A stretch of DNA of 14,714 nucleotides, taken from positions 1 through 14,714 of the forward strand of contig JAOZFZ010000004.1 in the NCBI GenBank assembly GCA_027491945.1, in the 5' to 3' direction. The position numbers were made by a program, and so were the translations under genes. Origin of the DNA: Thermoproteota archaeon (GTDB lineage: Archaea; Thermoproteota; Korarchaeia; JAOZGF01; JAOZFZ01). Position 1 is the first letter of the stretch. Every line of letters begins with the position of its first letter. This document shows, piece by piece, positions 7,114-13,982 of the stretch. The notes beneath the pieces are model-generated. The model ran no database searches, was not told the DNA's origin, and saw nothing but the letters and a program-made list of their open reading frames with translations.

Positions 7114-9168
7114 TTAAATTGGAGCAATATGCCCTTCATAGGGGGTTATTAGCTGCCCTTCTCTTATCAAGGCTCTAATATCGTCCCTAACTATTCCTGG
7201 GGATACTTCGTGAATCTTAGCAAACCCCTTGACTATTTCCGCTATAGGAATTGCTCTTCCCTCCTCCTCGAACCTCTCTTTGATAAAGCTGAGCAGAGAC
7301 TGAAGTCTGGATCTTCTTGACATCGTGTAACCGGTGGCTATGCGGTCTATGCTGAGGGAACCGGTGGACTCTTCATAGCCAAGCTGCTGCAGGAACGTCC
7401 ACATTAAGTTTATGGCGAATTCAGCGTCTTCAGCCGTTACGTAGTTTCGGAGTTCTATCTTGGCTCTGGCCTCGGCCATTCTTATCAGCGCCTCTAACTG
7501 TCTAGGCGTTATTGCAACGGCCCCCTGAGGCTGCTCAAGGCTCTTCTTTCTCATCTCCATGTAGAACTGTTTTATCTTCTCCAACGCCCCAGACGTTAAC
7601 CGCGGGTGAATGTTGTTTCTAGCATAGAGGATGTATCTTTTCAGCAGGTTAGGGTTGAGGATTTGTTTAACTTGGGCCAGCCTACCAGCGTGGAGGTCTA
7701 GTATAAAATCGGCAACAGCGCCATCTCTCTTCTCGTCTGGCACGTCCTTAACAAGAAAGATCAGGTCAAATCTAGAGAGTATGGTGGGTGGCAGGTTTAT
7801 ATTCTCAGCTGGACTTCTCGACTCATCGTAACGCCCCCATGCGGGGTTTGCTGCAGCCAGTATCGATGATCTAGCGTTTAGCGTGGCCACTATGCCCGCT
7901 TTCGCTATTGAAACCGTCTGTTGCTCCATGGCCTCATGAATCGCTACCCTGTCGTCCCCGCTCATCTTATCAAACTCGTCAATGCAAGCCACGCCCTTAT
8001 CAGCCAGAACAAGAGCACCGGCTTCCAGCGTCCAAGCCCCAGTAAAAGAATCTCTAACAACTGCTGCTGTCAATCCCGCAGCTGTTGAGCCTTTCCCTGT
8101 GGTGTAGAGACCTCTTGGAGCTATTTTTGATACGTGCTTTAGTATTTGACTCTTTCCTGTTCCGGGGTCGCCGATTAAAAGGATATTAAGATCTCCCCTT
8201 ATCTTAGTGCCATCTGCCAGGTACTTAGGCGTTCCTCCAAAAAGGAGAAGGGCTACAGCTTTTTTAATGTCATCAAGTCCGTGTATAGAGGGAGCTATTG
8301 AGGCTATGATCCTGTCTGCTATTTCAGGTTGACGGGCTAAGCTCAGTATTTCTTCTAGATCTTCATCGGTTATTTCCTCCACTATTTTCTCTTCCTCTCC
8401 TCGAAGCCTTACAGAAATGGCGTCTATGTACATCGTGTAACTGGCGGCAGCAGCTTCACCCTTAAAGAACGATCTTACGGGCTTGAGAATCCCGGTTAAC
8501 TGTACCCTGTCACCTGGACGGGCTCGATCAACAAGGTCTTCCGTGAGAACGCAAATTATTGATCGAGGGAGCCTCCCAGCGGGGAGCTGTTCGTGATCCT
8601 CCTGAAGCCTTATGGTCTGCCAATCTATGAACGTGCTCCTCTCAAGAAGAAACTTGAAGGCTCCCCTTTTGCCACAGTTCGGACACACCATCGAAATCCT
8701 CTTGTTGGGAGGCGATTCTCTTTCAATCTCCATTTCAAAAAGGGAGCCACAGTTCTCGCATGCCCATGTGCCCTTTACTAGACGCGCTTGGATGGCTGAA
8801 GCTTGGGTTATTACCCCCTCAACCTCAACGAGTTTCCCTATCTGGTTTGCCCTTAGTTCACGGATAGGTGTTTGAATCGGCAGATTATAGACCCTTACAT
8901 AGAACCTTCTATTTGCCTCCACGTAGTCTGGGTCAACTTGAAGAAGAATACCTTTTAGACTCTCAGAGGCTAGGGAAAGCACTTCTTCAGGCCTCTCCAT
9001 CACCAGCTGAGCAATTTCCTCGGAGTACATGGAAATACTAGAGAAATCAAGGAAAACCGATATCCCCTCCCTCTCCGGTAGCTCCTTAATGTAATTCATT
9101 TGCGTTGATGCCAAGAGGTTTCTGAATAGATCAATAATCTCTTCCGCCGTAAACTTGACTTGTTCCAA
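7114..9168 (-). CDS. mcm: Replicative DNA helicase MCM
   Basis: A hexameric 3'-5' AAA+ helicase that unwinds DNA at the replication fork with GINS. Residue numbers below count from the upstream TTG at 9189. The N-terminal oligonucleotide-binding region contains a zinc site CENC...CPNC (Cys144, 147, 169, 172). The AAA+ core has Walker A GDPGTGKS (340-347), Walker B ACIDEF with Asp404 and Glu405, sensor 1 Asn448 in AAANPAWGR, arginine finger SRF (Arg473) and sensor 2 Arg563. A C-terminal winged helix follows after about residue 620. All catalytic residues are intact and the length is usual. I prefer the TTG at 9168 (684 residues) because GGGGGAG lies 5 nt upstream; the TTG at 9189 has no visible ribosome-binding site. 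The gene follows gins23 directly. Confidence 0.97.
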   Translation of the reverse strand: MEQVKFTAEEIIDLFRNLLASTQMNYIKELPEREGISVFLDFSSISMYSEEIAQLVMERPEEVLSLASESLKGILLQVDPDYVEANRRFYVRVYNLPIQTPIRELRANQIGKLVEVEGVITQASAIQARLVKGTWACENCGSLFEMEIERESPPNKRISMVCPNCGKRGAFKFLLERSTFIDWQTIRLQEDHEQLPAGRLPRSIICVLTEDLVDRARPGDRVQLTGILKPVRSFFKGEAAAASYTMYIDAISVRLRGEEEKIVEEITDEDLEEILSLARQPEIADRIIASIAPSIHGLDDIKKAVALLLFGGTPKYLADGTKIRGDLNILLIGDPGTGKSQILKHVSKIAPRGLYTTGKGSTAAGLTAAVVRDSFTGAWTLEAGALVLADKGVACIDEFDKMSGDDRVAIHEAMEQQTVSIAKAGIVATLNARSSILAAANPAWGRYDESRSPAENINLPPTILSRFDLIFLVKDVPDEKRDGAVADFILDLHAGRLAQVKQILNPNLLKRYILYARNNIHPRLTSGALEKIKQFYMEMRKKSLEQPQGAVAITPRQLEALIRMAEARAKIELRNYVTAEDAEFAINLMWTFLQQLGYEESTGSLSIDRIATGYTMSRRSRLQSLLSFIKERFEEEGRAIPIAEIVKGFAKIHEVSPGIVRDDIRALIREGQLITPYEGHIAPI

Positions 9169-9173
9169 GTCGG

Positions 9174-9180
9174 CTCCCCC
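9174..9180 (-). promoter_or_regulatory. Ribosome-binding site that decides the mcm start
   Basis: GGGGGAG, containing GGAG at 9177-9174, lies 5 nt before the in-frame TTG at 9168. It overlaps the tail of the gins23 stop-codon region, so termination of gins23 could feed mcm initiation. It supports TTG 9168 over TTG 9189. Confidence 0.55.
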
Positions 9181-9181
9181 A

Positions 9182-9691
9182 TCAGACAATGTTAAACAGG
9201 GCTTTACGCCATTCGTTAATAAGATTGAGTATCACATCGTAGAGGTCCTCCTCTTCTGGAGTCATTTTTTCCCTCTCTTTTTGATTATCAACACCCTTAG
9301 CCGCCATTTTGGCGATTTTCTGGAGTCTTAAAAGGGTCAAGGACTCTAAACCGGCCTTAAACTTCTGCGCTTCATCGCTGTTCTTTTCTCTGAGCTGTTT
9401 AAGCATGGAGAGACAGCGCACGTAAAAGTCCGCCGGAAGGCCGTGAAGCTGAAATCTCTTCAGTTCCTCGAGGGACAGAATCCTGTAAAGTGAAGCTGTA
9501 TCAATGGGCTCAACCACTGGTTCTGCTAGCCCCCTCCTAACCAATATTGACGCTTCCCATTGTGGAACGAAGAATATTTTTCCTGGCTCTACAGTTTCCT
9601 TGAGGCCGCCCTCTCTGAAGAACGAAATACTTTTCTTTGCCCGAAGCTTCATTTCCGCTAAAGATCTTCTTAGAGTGAATCCCCTAAACAT
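9182..9691 (-). CDS. gins23: GINS complex subunit, Gins23 type (Psf2/Psf3-like)
   Basis: A 169-residue protein from ATG 9691, or 172 from an in-frame TTG at 9700. The N-terminus has a short beta-rich segment (about residues 20-60, with VEPGKIFFVPQWEASILVRR), followed by an all-helical half (about 65-170). This B-then-A domain order is that of Gins23; Gins15/51 has the reverse. Archaeal GINS is a tetramer that links MCM to RecJ/Cdc45-like protein and primase at the fork. Overall similarity is weak, as usual for GINS. The identification therefore leans on domain order, size and a position directly upstream of mcm, which is the known arrangement in Sulfolobus. It opens the mcm-hel308-purB run. 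The partner subunit gene is not in the window. Confidence 0.85.
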   Translation of the reverse strand: MFRGFTLRRSLAEMKLRAKKSISFFREGGLKETVEPGKIFFVPQWEASILVRRGLAEPVVEPIDTASLYRILSLEELKRFQLHGLPADFYVRCLSMLKQLREKNSDEAQKFKAGLESLTLLRLQKIAKMAAKGVDNQKEREKMTPEEEDLYDVILNLINEWRKALFNIV

Positions 9692-9766
9692 CAGCGTCAA
9701 CTCAGAGGGATAAACAAAAGGTTGAATAATGAGGTTTTCCCCTCTATGGATACGAGGAGACCAACC

Positions 9767-9776
9767 TATAAATTTA
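9767..9776 (+). promoter_or_regulatory. TATA box for rfcS-rfcL-pcm, possibly shared with the divergent gins23 run
   Basis: TATAAATTTA is centred about 42 nt before the ATG at 9814. That would start transcription at about 9797-9802 and leave a leader of about 12-17 nt containing the GGTGG ribosome-binding site (9804-9808). The reverse complement TAAATTTATA is also TATA-like, so it could drive gins23 about 75 nt away on the other strand. No second strong TATA box for gins23 was seen in the 122-bp gap (9692-9813). Confidence 0.65.
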
Positions 9777-9813
9777 GCCTTCCCATTGAATATGCGGAAG
9801 ACCGGTGGTTAAG

Positions 9814-10782
9814 ATGATCAATGAGGCAGCAATATGGACCGAAAAGTACAGGCCAAGAACGCTGGATGAAATGGTTAACCAAAGGGAGATAGTGGAGAGG
9901 CTAAAACACTTTGTTAAAGCCGGGTCTATCCCTCACTTCCTCTTCGCCGGCCCTCCGGGTACCGGTAAAACCACAGCTGCACTCTGCCTCGCTCATGACC
10001 TATTTGGCCCAGAAGGAGTGAGGTCGAATTTTATAGAGCTTAATGCTTCAGACGAGAGGGGAATAGATACTATAAGAACGAAGGTTAAGGATTTTGCGAG
10101 GACAAATCCTATAGGTGGATTTCCGTACAAGATAATCTGCCTAGATGAGGCCGACAATTTAACAGCTGACGCTCAGCAGGCTCTTAGAAGAACAATGGAG
10201 CTGTTCTCATCCAACTGTAGATTCATACTAGTCTGTAATTATTCTTCTAAGATTATAGAGCCCATCCAGTCTCGAACAACGGTCTTTCGTTTCCAAAGAC
10301 TTTCGGATGAAGATATAAAATCGCGGCTCCTCTATATAGCAGAGAGAGAAGGGGTGGAGATAACAGAGGAGGGGCTATCCGCAATAATCTATGTTGCTGA
10401 GGGCGATCTTAGAAGAGCTATTAACATTCTGCAGGCTGCTGCTGCCGATGAGAGGAAAGTAACGGATGAAACAGTCTTCCAAATATCCGGAAGGGCTCAT
10501 CCGCAGGAGATAAGTAAGATAATTGAAACCGCACTGAAGGGGAACTTTAAGGAGGCTAGAGATGCCCTTTATGATCTTATGGTGAGGTATGGGGTATCTG
10601 CAAGCGACATACTCTATCAGATGCATCGAGAAATACTCAGCTCTGAGACGATAGAGGAGGAGAAAAAACCCGCCCTCTTAGAGTACTTGGGAGAGATAGA
10701 TTTCCGTATAACAGAGGGAGGAACCCCGGATATACAGCTCAACGCGTTACTGGCAAAGTTTGCTCTCTTAGGGAGCCTATAG
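9814..10782 (+). CDS. rfcS: Replication factor C small subunit
   Basis: An AAA+ subunit of the clamp loader that opens PCNA and places it on primed DNA. The canonical archaeal complex is four RfcS plus one RfcL. Numbering from the GTG at 9805: RFC box WTEKYRPRTL (11-20), Walker A GPPGTGKT (49-56), Walker B CLDEAD (Asp114, Glu115), sensor 1 Asn145 in VCNYSS, arginine-finger region QSRT (155-158) and sensor 2 DLRRAINIL at about 206-214. The SRC motif reads SRT, a conservative change that keeps the arginine finger. A helical collar domain occupies the C-terminal third. I prefer ATG 9814 (322 residues) over GTG 9805 because GGTGG lies 5 nt before it. The stop abuts the rfcL start with no gap, so the two are co-translated. 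Confidence 0.97.
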   Translation: MINEAAIWTEKYRPRTLDEMVNQREIVERLKHFVKAGSIPHFLFAGPPGTGKTTAALCLAHDLFGPEGVRSNFIELNASDERGIDTIRTKVKDFARTNPIGGFPYKIICLDEADNLTADAQQALRRTMELFSSNCRFILVCNYSSKIIEPIQSRTTVFRFQRLSDEDIKSRLLYIAEREGVEITEEGLSAIIYVAEGDLRRAINILQAAAADERKVTDETVFQISGRAHPQEISKIIETALKGNFKEARDALYDLMVRYGVSASDILYQMHREILSSETIEEEKKPALLEYLGEIDFRITEGGTPDIQLNALLAKFALLGSL

Positions 10783-12000
10783 GTGGAAGATTTGGAAGAA
10801 AATCAGCTGTTCGCAGAGAAGTATAAGCCAAGAACACTCGAACAATTACTAAATCAGAAGAAAGCCGTTGAGAAGTTTACATCCTGGTTAAAACGATATA
10901 TAAAAGGGGAGACTAGGAAGATAGCAATACTTTCAGGGCCAAGTGGTGTTGGAAAGTCTATCCTTCCTGAGATTATAGCGAGCCAGCTGGGCCTTGAGGT
11001 CGTTCAGATAAACCCCCTGAGGATCTCGTCGCTAGATGAGCTTGCTGAGACAATTAAAAATGCTTCAACGATGCACGGGCTTTTCTCACCCAGACGAGGA
11101 AGAATAATAGTTATAGATAGCGCGGAGAACTTGACTGAAATAGGCAGTCGGGCGGTTTCAACGGTTGCCTCGATCTTAGGTGGCTCAAAGCATCCAATTG
11201 TCGTGATCACAAACAATGCTTATCAGCCAAACCTCCGCCCGCTAAGACAGATGGGGGAAGTTATAACCTTTAAGAGGATCCCCTGGAGGACAATATTCAA
11301 GTTCCTAAAGGAGGTTGCTGAGAAAGAGAGTCTTAAAATCCCCCAGATGACACTAAAAGAAATAGCGGTTAACGCTAAGGGTGACGTCCGGGCAGCTTTG
11401 AACGACCTTCAGAGCCTAGTTGGAGCTGAAGAGGTCTCTCTTTATGGAAGGCAGAGAGACACTGAGATAGATATATTCACTGCACTAAGGGAGGTCTTTA
11501 GCGCAATAAACATGAAAAATGCACATACAGCTATTGAGAATCTTCCGGTTGATTATAATCTGTTTATGAGATGGATGGCTGAGAATCTTCACCTCATCTA
11601 CACGGATCCGAAGTCCTTGGCAAAAGCATTTGATAGACTATCTACAGCAGATCTATACGCAAGAAGAGCGGCAAAAACAGGTAATTGGTCTCTTTTGAGA
11701 TATTTTTTCGATCTGTTAGCCTCAACAGGCCTTGTAAGTGGAGGGAAAAGAAGGGGCTTCATCCCATTTAGTTTTCCCTCATACTTAAAGAAAGGCGCTC
11801 TTCACAGGGATAAAAGGGCCGAAATGAAGAATATTCTGGTCAAAATAGCTACAAAGTGCCATGTATCAAGAAGAAAGGCCTACACGGAGTACCTGCCCCT
11901 TATAAGAATCATGATGCAAAGCGAACAGCTTAGAAAAGAGATTAGCAGATTTCTTGAGCTTGAAAGAGATGAAGAAAAAAGGCTGATTGGAAAGCGGTGA
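10783..12000 (+). CDS. rfcL: Replication factor C large subunit, with a variant Walker B motif
   Basis: A 405-residue AAA+ protein starting with GTG directly after the rfcS stop. RfcL is the single large subunit of the PCNA clamp loader. Features are RFC box FAEKYKPRTLEQLL (10-23), Walker A GPSGVGKS (52-59) and the RfcL-type sensor-1 region TNNAYQPNLRPLR (143-155). The sensor-2 region GDVRAALNDL and a helical collar follow. The Walker B reads VIDSAE (110-115): the catalytic glutamate after Asp112 is Ser113, where the family usually has DEAD or DEVD. The nucleotide sequence is a clean reading, so this is not a frame error. The C-terminus ends in a charged stretch without a recognisable PCNA-binding box, which many RfcL proteins carry. 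Length is at the short end for the family. ATP binding looks intact; hydrolysis may be weak. Confidence 0.95.
   Translation: MEDLEENQLFAEKYKPRTLEQLLNQKKAVEKFTSWLKRYIKGETRKIAILSGPSGVGKSILPEIIASQLGLEVVQINPLRISSLDELAETIKNASTMHGLFSPRRGRIIVIDSAENLTEIGSRAVSTVASILGGSKHPIVVITNNAYQPNLRPLRQMGEVITFKRIPWRTIFKFLKEVAEKESLKIPQMTLKEIAVNAKGDVRAALNDLQSLVGAEEVSLYGRQRDTEIDIFTALREVFSAINMKNAHTAIENLPVDYNLFMRWMAENLHLIYTDPKSLAKAFDRLSTADLYARRAAKTGNWSLLRYFFDLLASTGLVSGGKRRGFIPFSFPSYLKKGALHRDKRAEMKNILVKIATKCHVSRRKAYTEYLPLIRIMMQSEQLRKEISRFLELERDEEKRLIGKR
11996..12000 (+). promoter_or_regulatory. Ribosome-binding site that decides the pcm start
   Basis: GGTGA overlaps the rfcL TGA stop and lies 7 nt before the GTG at 12008. 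It favours GTG 12008 over the TTG at 11987, which would overlap rfcL by 14 nt and has no visible ribosome-binding site. Confidence 0.6.
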
Positions 12001-12007
12001 TCTAAAG

Positions 12008-12706
12008 GTGAAGGAACGTGGTCGGGGTAAGCGTCGTAAGCTTCTTCAAAAGGAGAGGCTGATAGAGAGATACAGGAGGGAGGGCATACTAAGATCTAGG
12101 GCCGTCATAGAGGCCTTTAGAAAGGTTCCGCGGGAGGAGTTCGTTCCACCGCGGTATAGAGAACAAGCCTACCTCGACACGCCGCTTCCGATAGGGTATG
12201 GACAGACAATATCGGCTCCTCACATGGTTTGCATATACGCCGAACAGTTAGATCTAAAGGTCGGTTTAAAGGTTCTGGAGATAGGGGCTGGATCCGGGTA
12301 CAATGCAGCCGTGATGGCAGAGATAGTTGCCCCAGAAAATCTGCCACAAGAGAAATGGGGACATGTCTACACGGTAGAGATAGTCCCCGAACTCTGCACA
12401 TTCGCTCAGGCTAATCTGGAGAGGGCGGGATATGGCGATAGGGTAACTGTTCTCTGCAGAGATGGGAGCACAGGTCTCCCGGAGTACTCTCCCTATGACA
12501 GGATAGCTGTAACGGCCTCCGCGCCAGATGTTCCAGAACCACTTGTAGAGCAGCTAAAGGAGGGAGGGCTACTCCTGATACCAGTCGGCTCTTCCTTCTT
12601 TCAGAAGCTGCTGCTGATCAGCAAGAGGGAGGGAAAGATCGTTAAGAGGGATCTGGGTGCGGTCGCCTTTGTCCCTCTGAGGGGAAGATTCGGATGGAAG
12701 AGTTAA
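12008..12706 (+). CDS. pcm: Protein-L-isoaspartate O-methyltransferase
   Basis: A cytoplasmic repair enzyme of 232 residues from GTG 12008. It methylates isoaspartyl residues formed by ageing or heat damage, using S-adenosylmethionine, so that they can return to aspartate. Diagnostic blocks are GYGQTISAPHMV (63-74), which contributes to the substrate and methyl-donor site, and motif I VLEIGAGSGYNAAVMAE (89-105). The motif III region follows, with the DRIAVTASAPDVPEPL stretch. Length fits the family plus a basic N-terminal extension of about 20 residues (MKERGRGKRRKLLQK), which could bind nucleic acid or simply be a tail. It is the last gene of the rfcS-rfcL-pcm run. Its stop overlaps the 3' end of the convergent fen1 gene by 4 bp. 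Confidence 0.96.
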   Translation: MKERGRGKRRKLLQKERLIERYRREGILRSRAVIEAFRKVPREEFVPPRYREQAYLDTPLPIGYGQTISAPHMVCIYAEQLDLKVGLKVLEIGAGSGYNAAVMAEIVAPENLPQEKWGHVYTVEIVPELCTFAQANLERAGYGDRVTVLCRDGSTGLPEYSPYDRIAVTASAPDVPEPLVEQLKEGGLLLIPVGSSFFQKLLLISKREGKIVKRDLGAVAFVPLRGRFGWKS

Positions 12707-13731
12707 AACCACCGTTCTAAACCTGACACAGCCAGATTTTGTTTGTAGCCACTAACAAGCCTATTTATGGCTTTTCTAACCCTCTCATAGGAGAAGTCAT
12801 GAATGTCGCAGAGGAACTTGATGATCTCCTCCTCATTAGGGGGGGACCAAGCTATCTTGTAGTCATTCGTAACTTTGGGATCTTCAAACATCCGGATTAT
12901 CTCGTCAAGGTTTTCTGGAGGTGATACGCCTCGGCTCTCGTACACCTTTAACAAGTCTCCCTCAAATTTTTTGATGAGTTTTAGCGCCGTTTTAGGGCCT
13001 ATGCCCTTTATACCCTCGTTAAAGTCGGTACCTATTAGTACTCCTATTGCGATGAGGTCTCGACGGTTTATGCCGTGTTCCTCGAAGAGCGATCTTAATT
13101 CGATTATCTCAGGCTGTATATGGATGTACACGTTCTTTCCTGGTAATTTTCTTCTGCCGCTTATGGCGAGGTTTCTTACAAGAATTGGAGAGCCAAACAG
13201 GAGGGAGTCATAGTCCTGCGAAGCAGTCGCCCACGCATCTCCCCTGCGGACCATGTGGGCTGCTTGAGCTTCGCCTTCCTCAGGCGCTACTACGTATGGT
13301 ATCCCCATATAGGATAGGAGCTCCTTTGCGTCCTTAACAAGGCGATCGGTGAGCCGAGCTGAAGCCTGAGCGTACTTTCTTGCTGCCTCTAGATCTCCAA
13401 TCTCTAGCGCCCTTTTCCACATCCTTTCCGCTTTCTCTCTGATTGCCTTTCTCCTCTCAATCTCCCTCTCCTTAATAGATGGGGGCTGTCCATCAAAGAC
13501 ATAAATGGGTTTGACGCCTTCCTCAATTAAGTTCACAGTACGGTAGAAGAGGCCGGAGATGTGACTTGTCACGTTGCCCTTTCTGTCTTTAAGAGGGGTC
13601 CCATTAGGCTGGCGTATTATAGCCAAAAACTGGTAAAGAGCATTAGAAGCATCTATGCATATAATTTTTCCCTTCAGCCGTTTAATCTCGATTGGGTTCG
13701 CCTTAATTATTCCCCTAAGCTTTACACCCAT
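12703..13731 (-). CDS. fen: Flap endonuclease 1
   Basis: A 342-residue structure-specific 5' nuclease that removes flaps during Okazaki fragment maturation and base excision repair. The start MGVKLRGII is canonical; Gly2 lies at the active site in FEN1 structures. The metal-binding carboxylates are all present: Asp27, Asp80 (VFDG), Glu152 and Glu154 (EEGEAQ), Asp173 and Asp175 (SQDYDS) and Asp236 (GTDFNEG). The helix-two-turn-helix KGIGPKTALKLIKKF follows at 242-256. The C-terminus VSGLERWF is a PCNA-interacting box in which the usual leading Gln is Val. The ATG is 6 nt after the stop of the 74-residue gene, so the two are almost certainly co-transcribed behind cdc48. Length is typical. Confidence 0.97.
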   Translation of the reverse strand: MGVKLRGIIKANPIEIKRLKGKIICIDASNALYQFLAIIRQPNGTPLKDRKGNVTSHISGLFYRTVNLIEEGVKPIYVFDGQPPSIKEREIERRKAIREKAERMWKRALEIGDLEAARKYAQASARLTDRLVKDAKELLSYMGIPYVVAPEEGEAQAAHMVRRGDAWATASQDYDSLLFGSPILVRNLAISGRRKLPGKNVYIHIQPEIIELRSLFEEHGINRRDLIAIGVLIGTDFNEGIKGIGPKTALKLIKKFEGDLLKVYESRGVSPPENLDEIIRMFEDPKVTNDYKIAWSPPNEEEIIKFLCDIHDFSYERVRKAINRLVSGYKQNLAVSGLERWF

Positions 13732-13737
13732 CTTTGT

Positions 13738-13962
13738 TCACGCATCTCCGATTACTTCTATCTTCATCTTCTTCTTGTTGATTATGCTCATAGTTGTCTT
13801 CTTATTTATCTCTAGGTCTAGAAGGGCTTTCATGACATCTCCCAATGAAACATTACTGTTCTCCTGAACAAGCTTTGACATAAGCTGATCTAAAAGAATC
13901 ACCCGTTGGTCACGAAGAATATCCCATATCTTCTTTTTCAGGGGGGTTGATCTCCATGTCAT
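13738..13962 (-). CDS. Small unknown protein, probable winged-helix fold
   Basis: A 74-residue basic protein that I do not recognise as a named family. It starts at an ATG 20 nt after the cdc48 stop and ends 6 nt before fen1. This tight spacing on the same strand supports a real gene. Predicted layout by eye: helix 1 at about residues 7-18 (PLKKKIWDILRDQ), helix 2 at 21-33 (ILLDQLMSKLVQE), helix 3 at 39-51 (LGDVMKALLDLEI). Two short strands then flank a lysine-rich turn (TTMSIINKKKMKIEVIG). That is the pattern of a winged helix-turn-helix domain, with the NKKK turn as the wing, so DNA or RNA binding is plausible. It has no signal peptide, no membrane segment and no cysteines. Function is unknown; being placed between Cdc48 and FEN1 hints at replication or protein turnover but proves neither. 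Confidence 0.75.
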   Translation of the reverse strand: MTWRSTPLKKKIWDILRDQRVILLDQLMSKLVQENSNVSLGDVMKALLDLEINKKTTMSIINKKKMKIEVIGDA

Positions 13963-13982
13963 CTTTAATCCTTACCAGTTTT

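Noticed and set aside
9692..9813. Replication origin with Orc1/Cdc6 binding boxes in the divergent gap
   Set aside because: The gap is only about 120 bp, shows a promoter, and has no repeated origin-box motifs or AT-rich unwinding tract; no orc1/cdc6 gene is nearby.
11987..12007. TTG at 11987 as the pcm start
   Set aside because: It would overlap rfcL by 14 nt without a ribosome-binding site; GTG at 12008 has GGTGA 7 nt upstream and loses only a short basic stretch.
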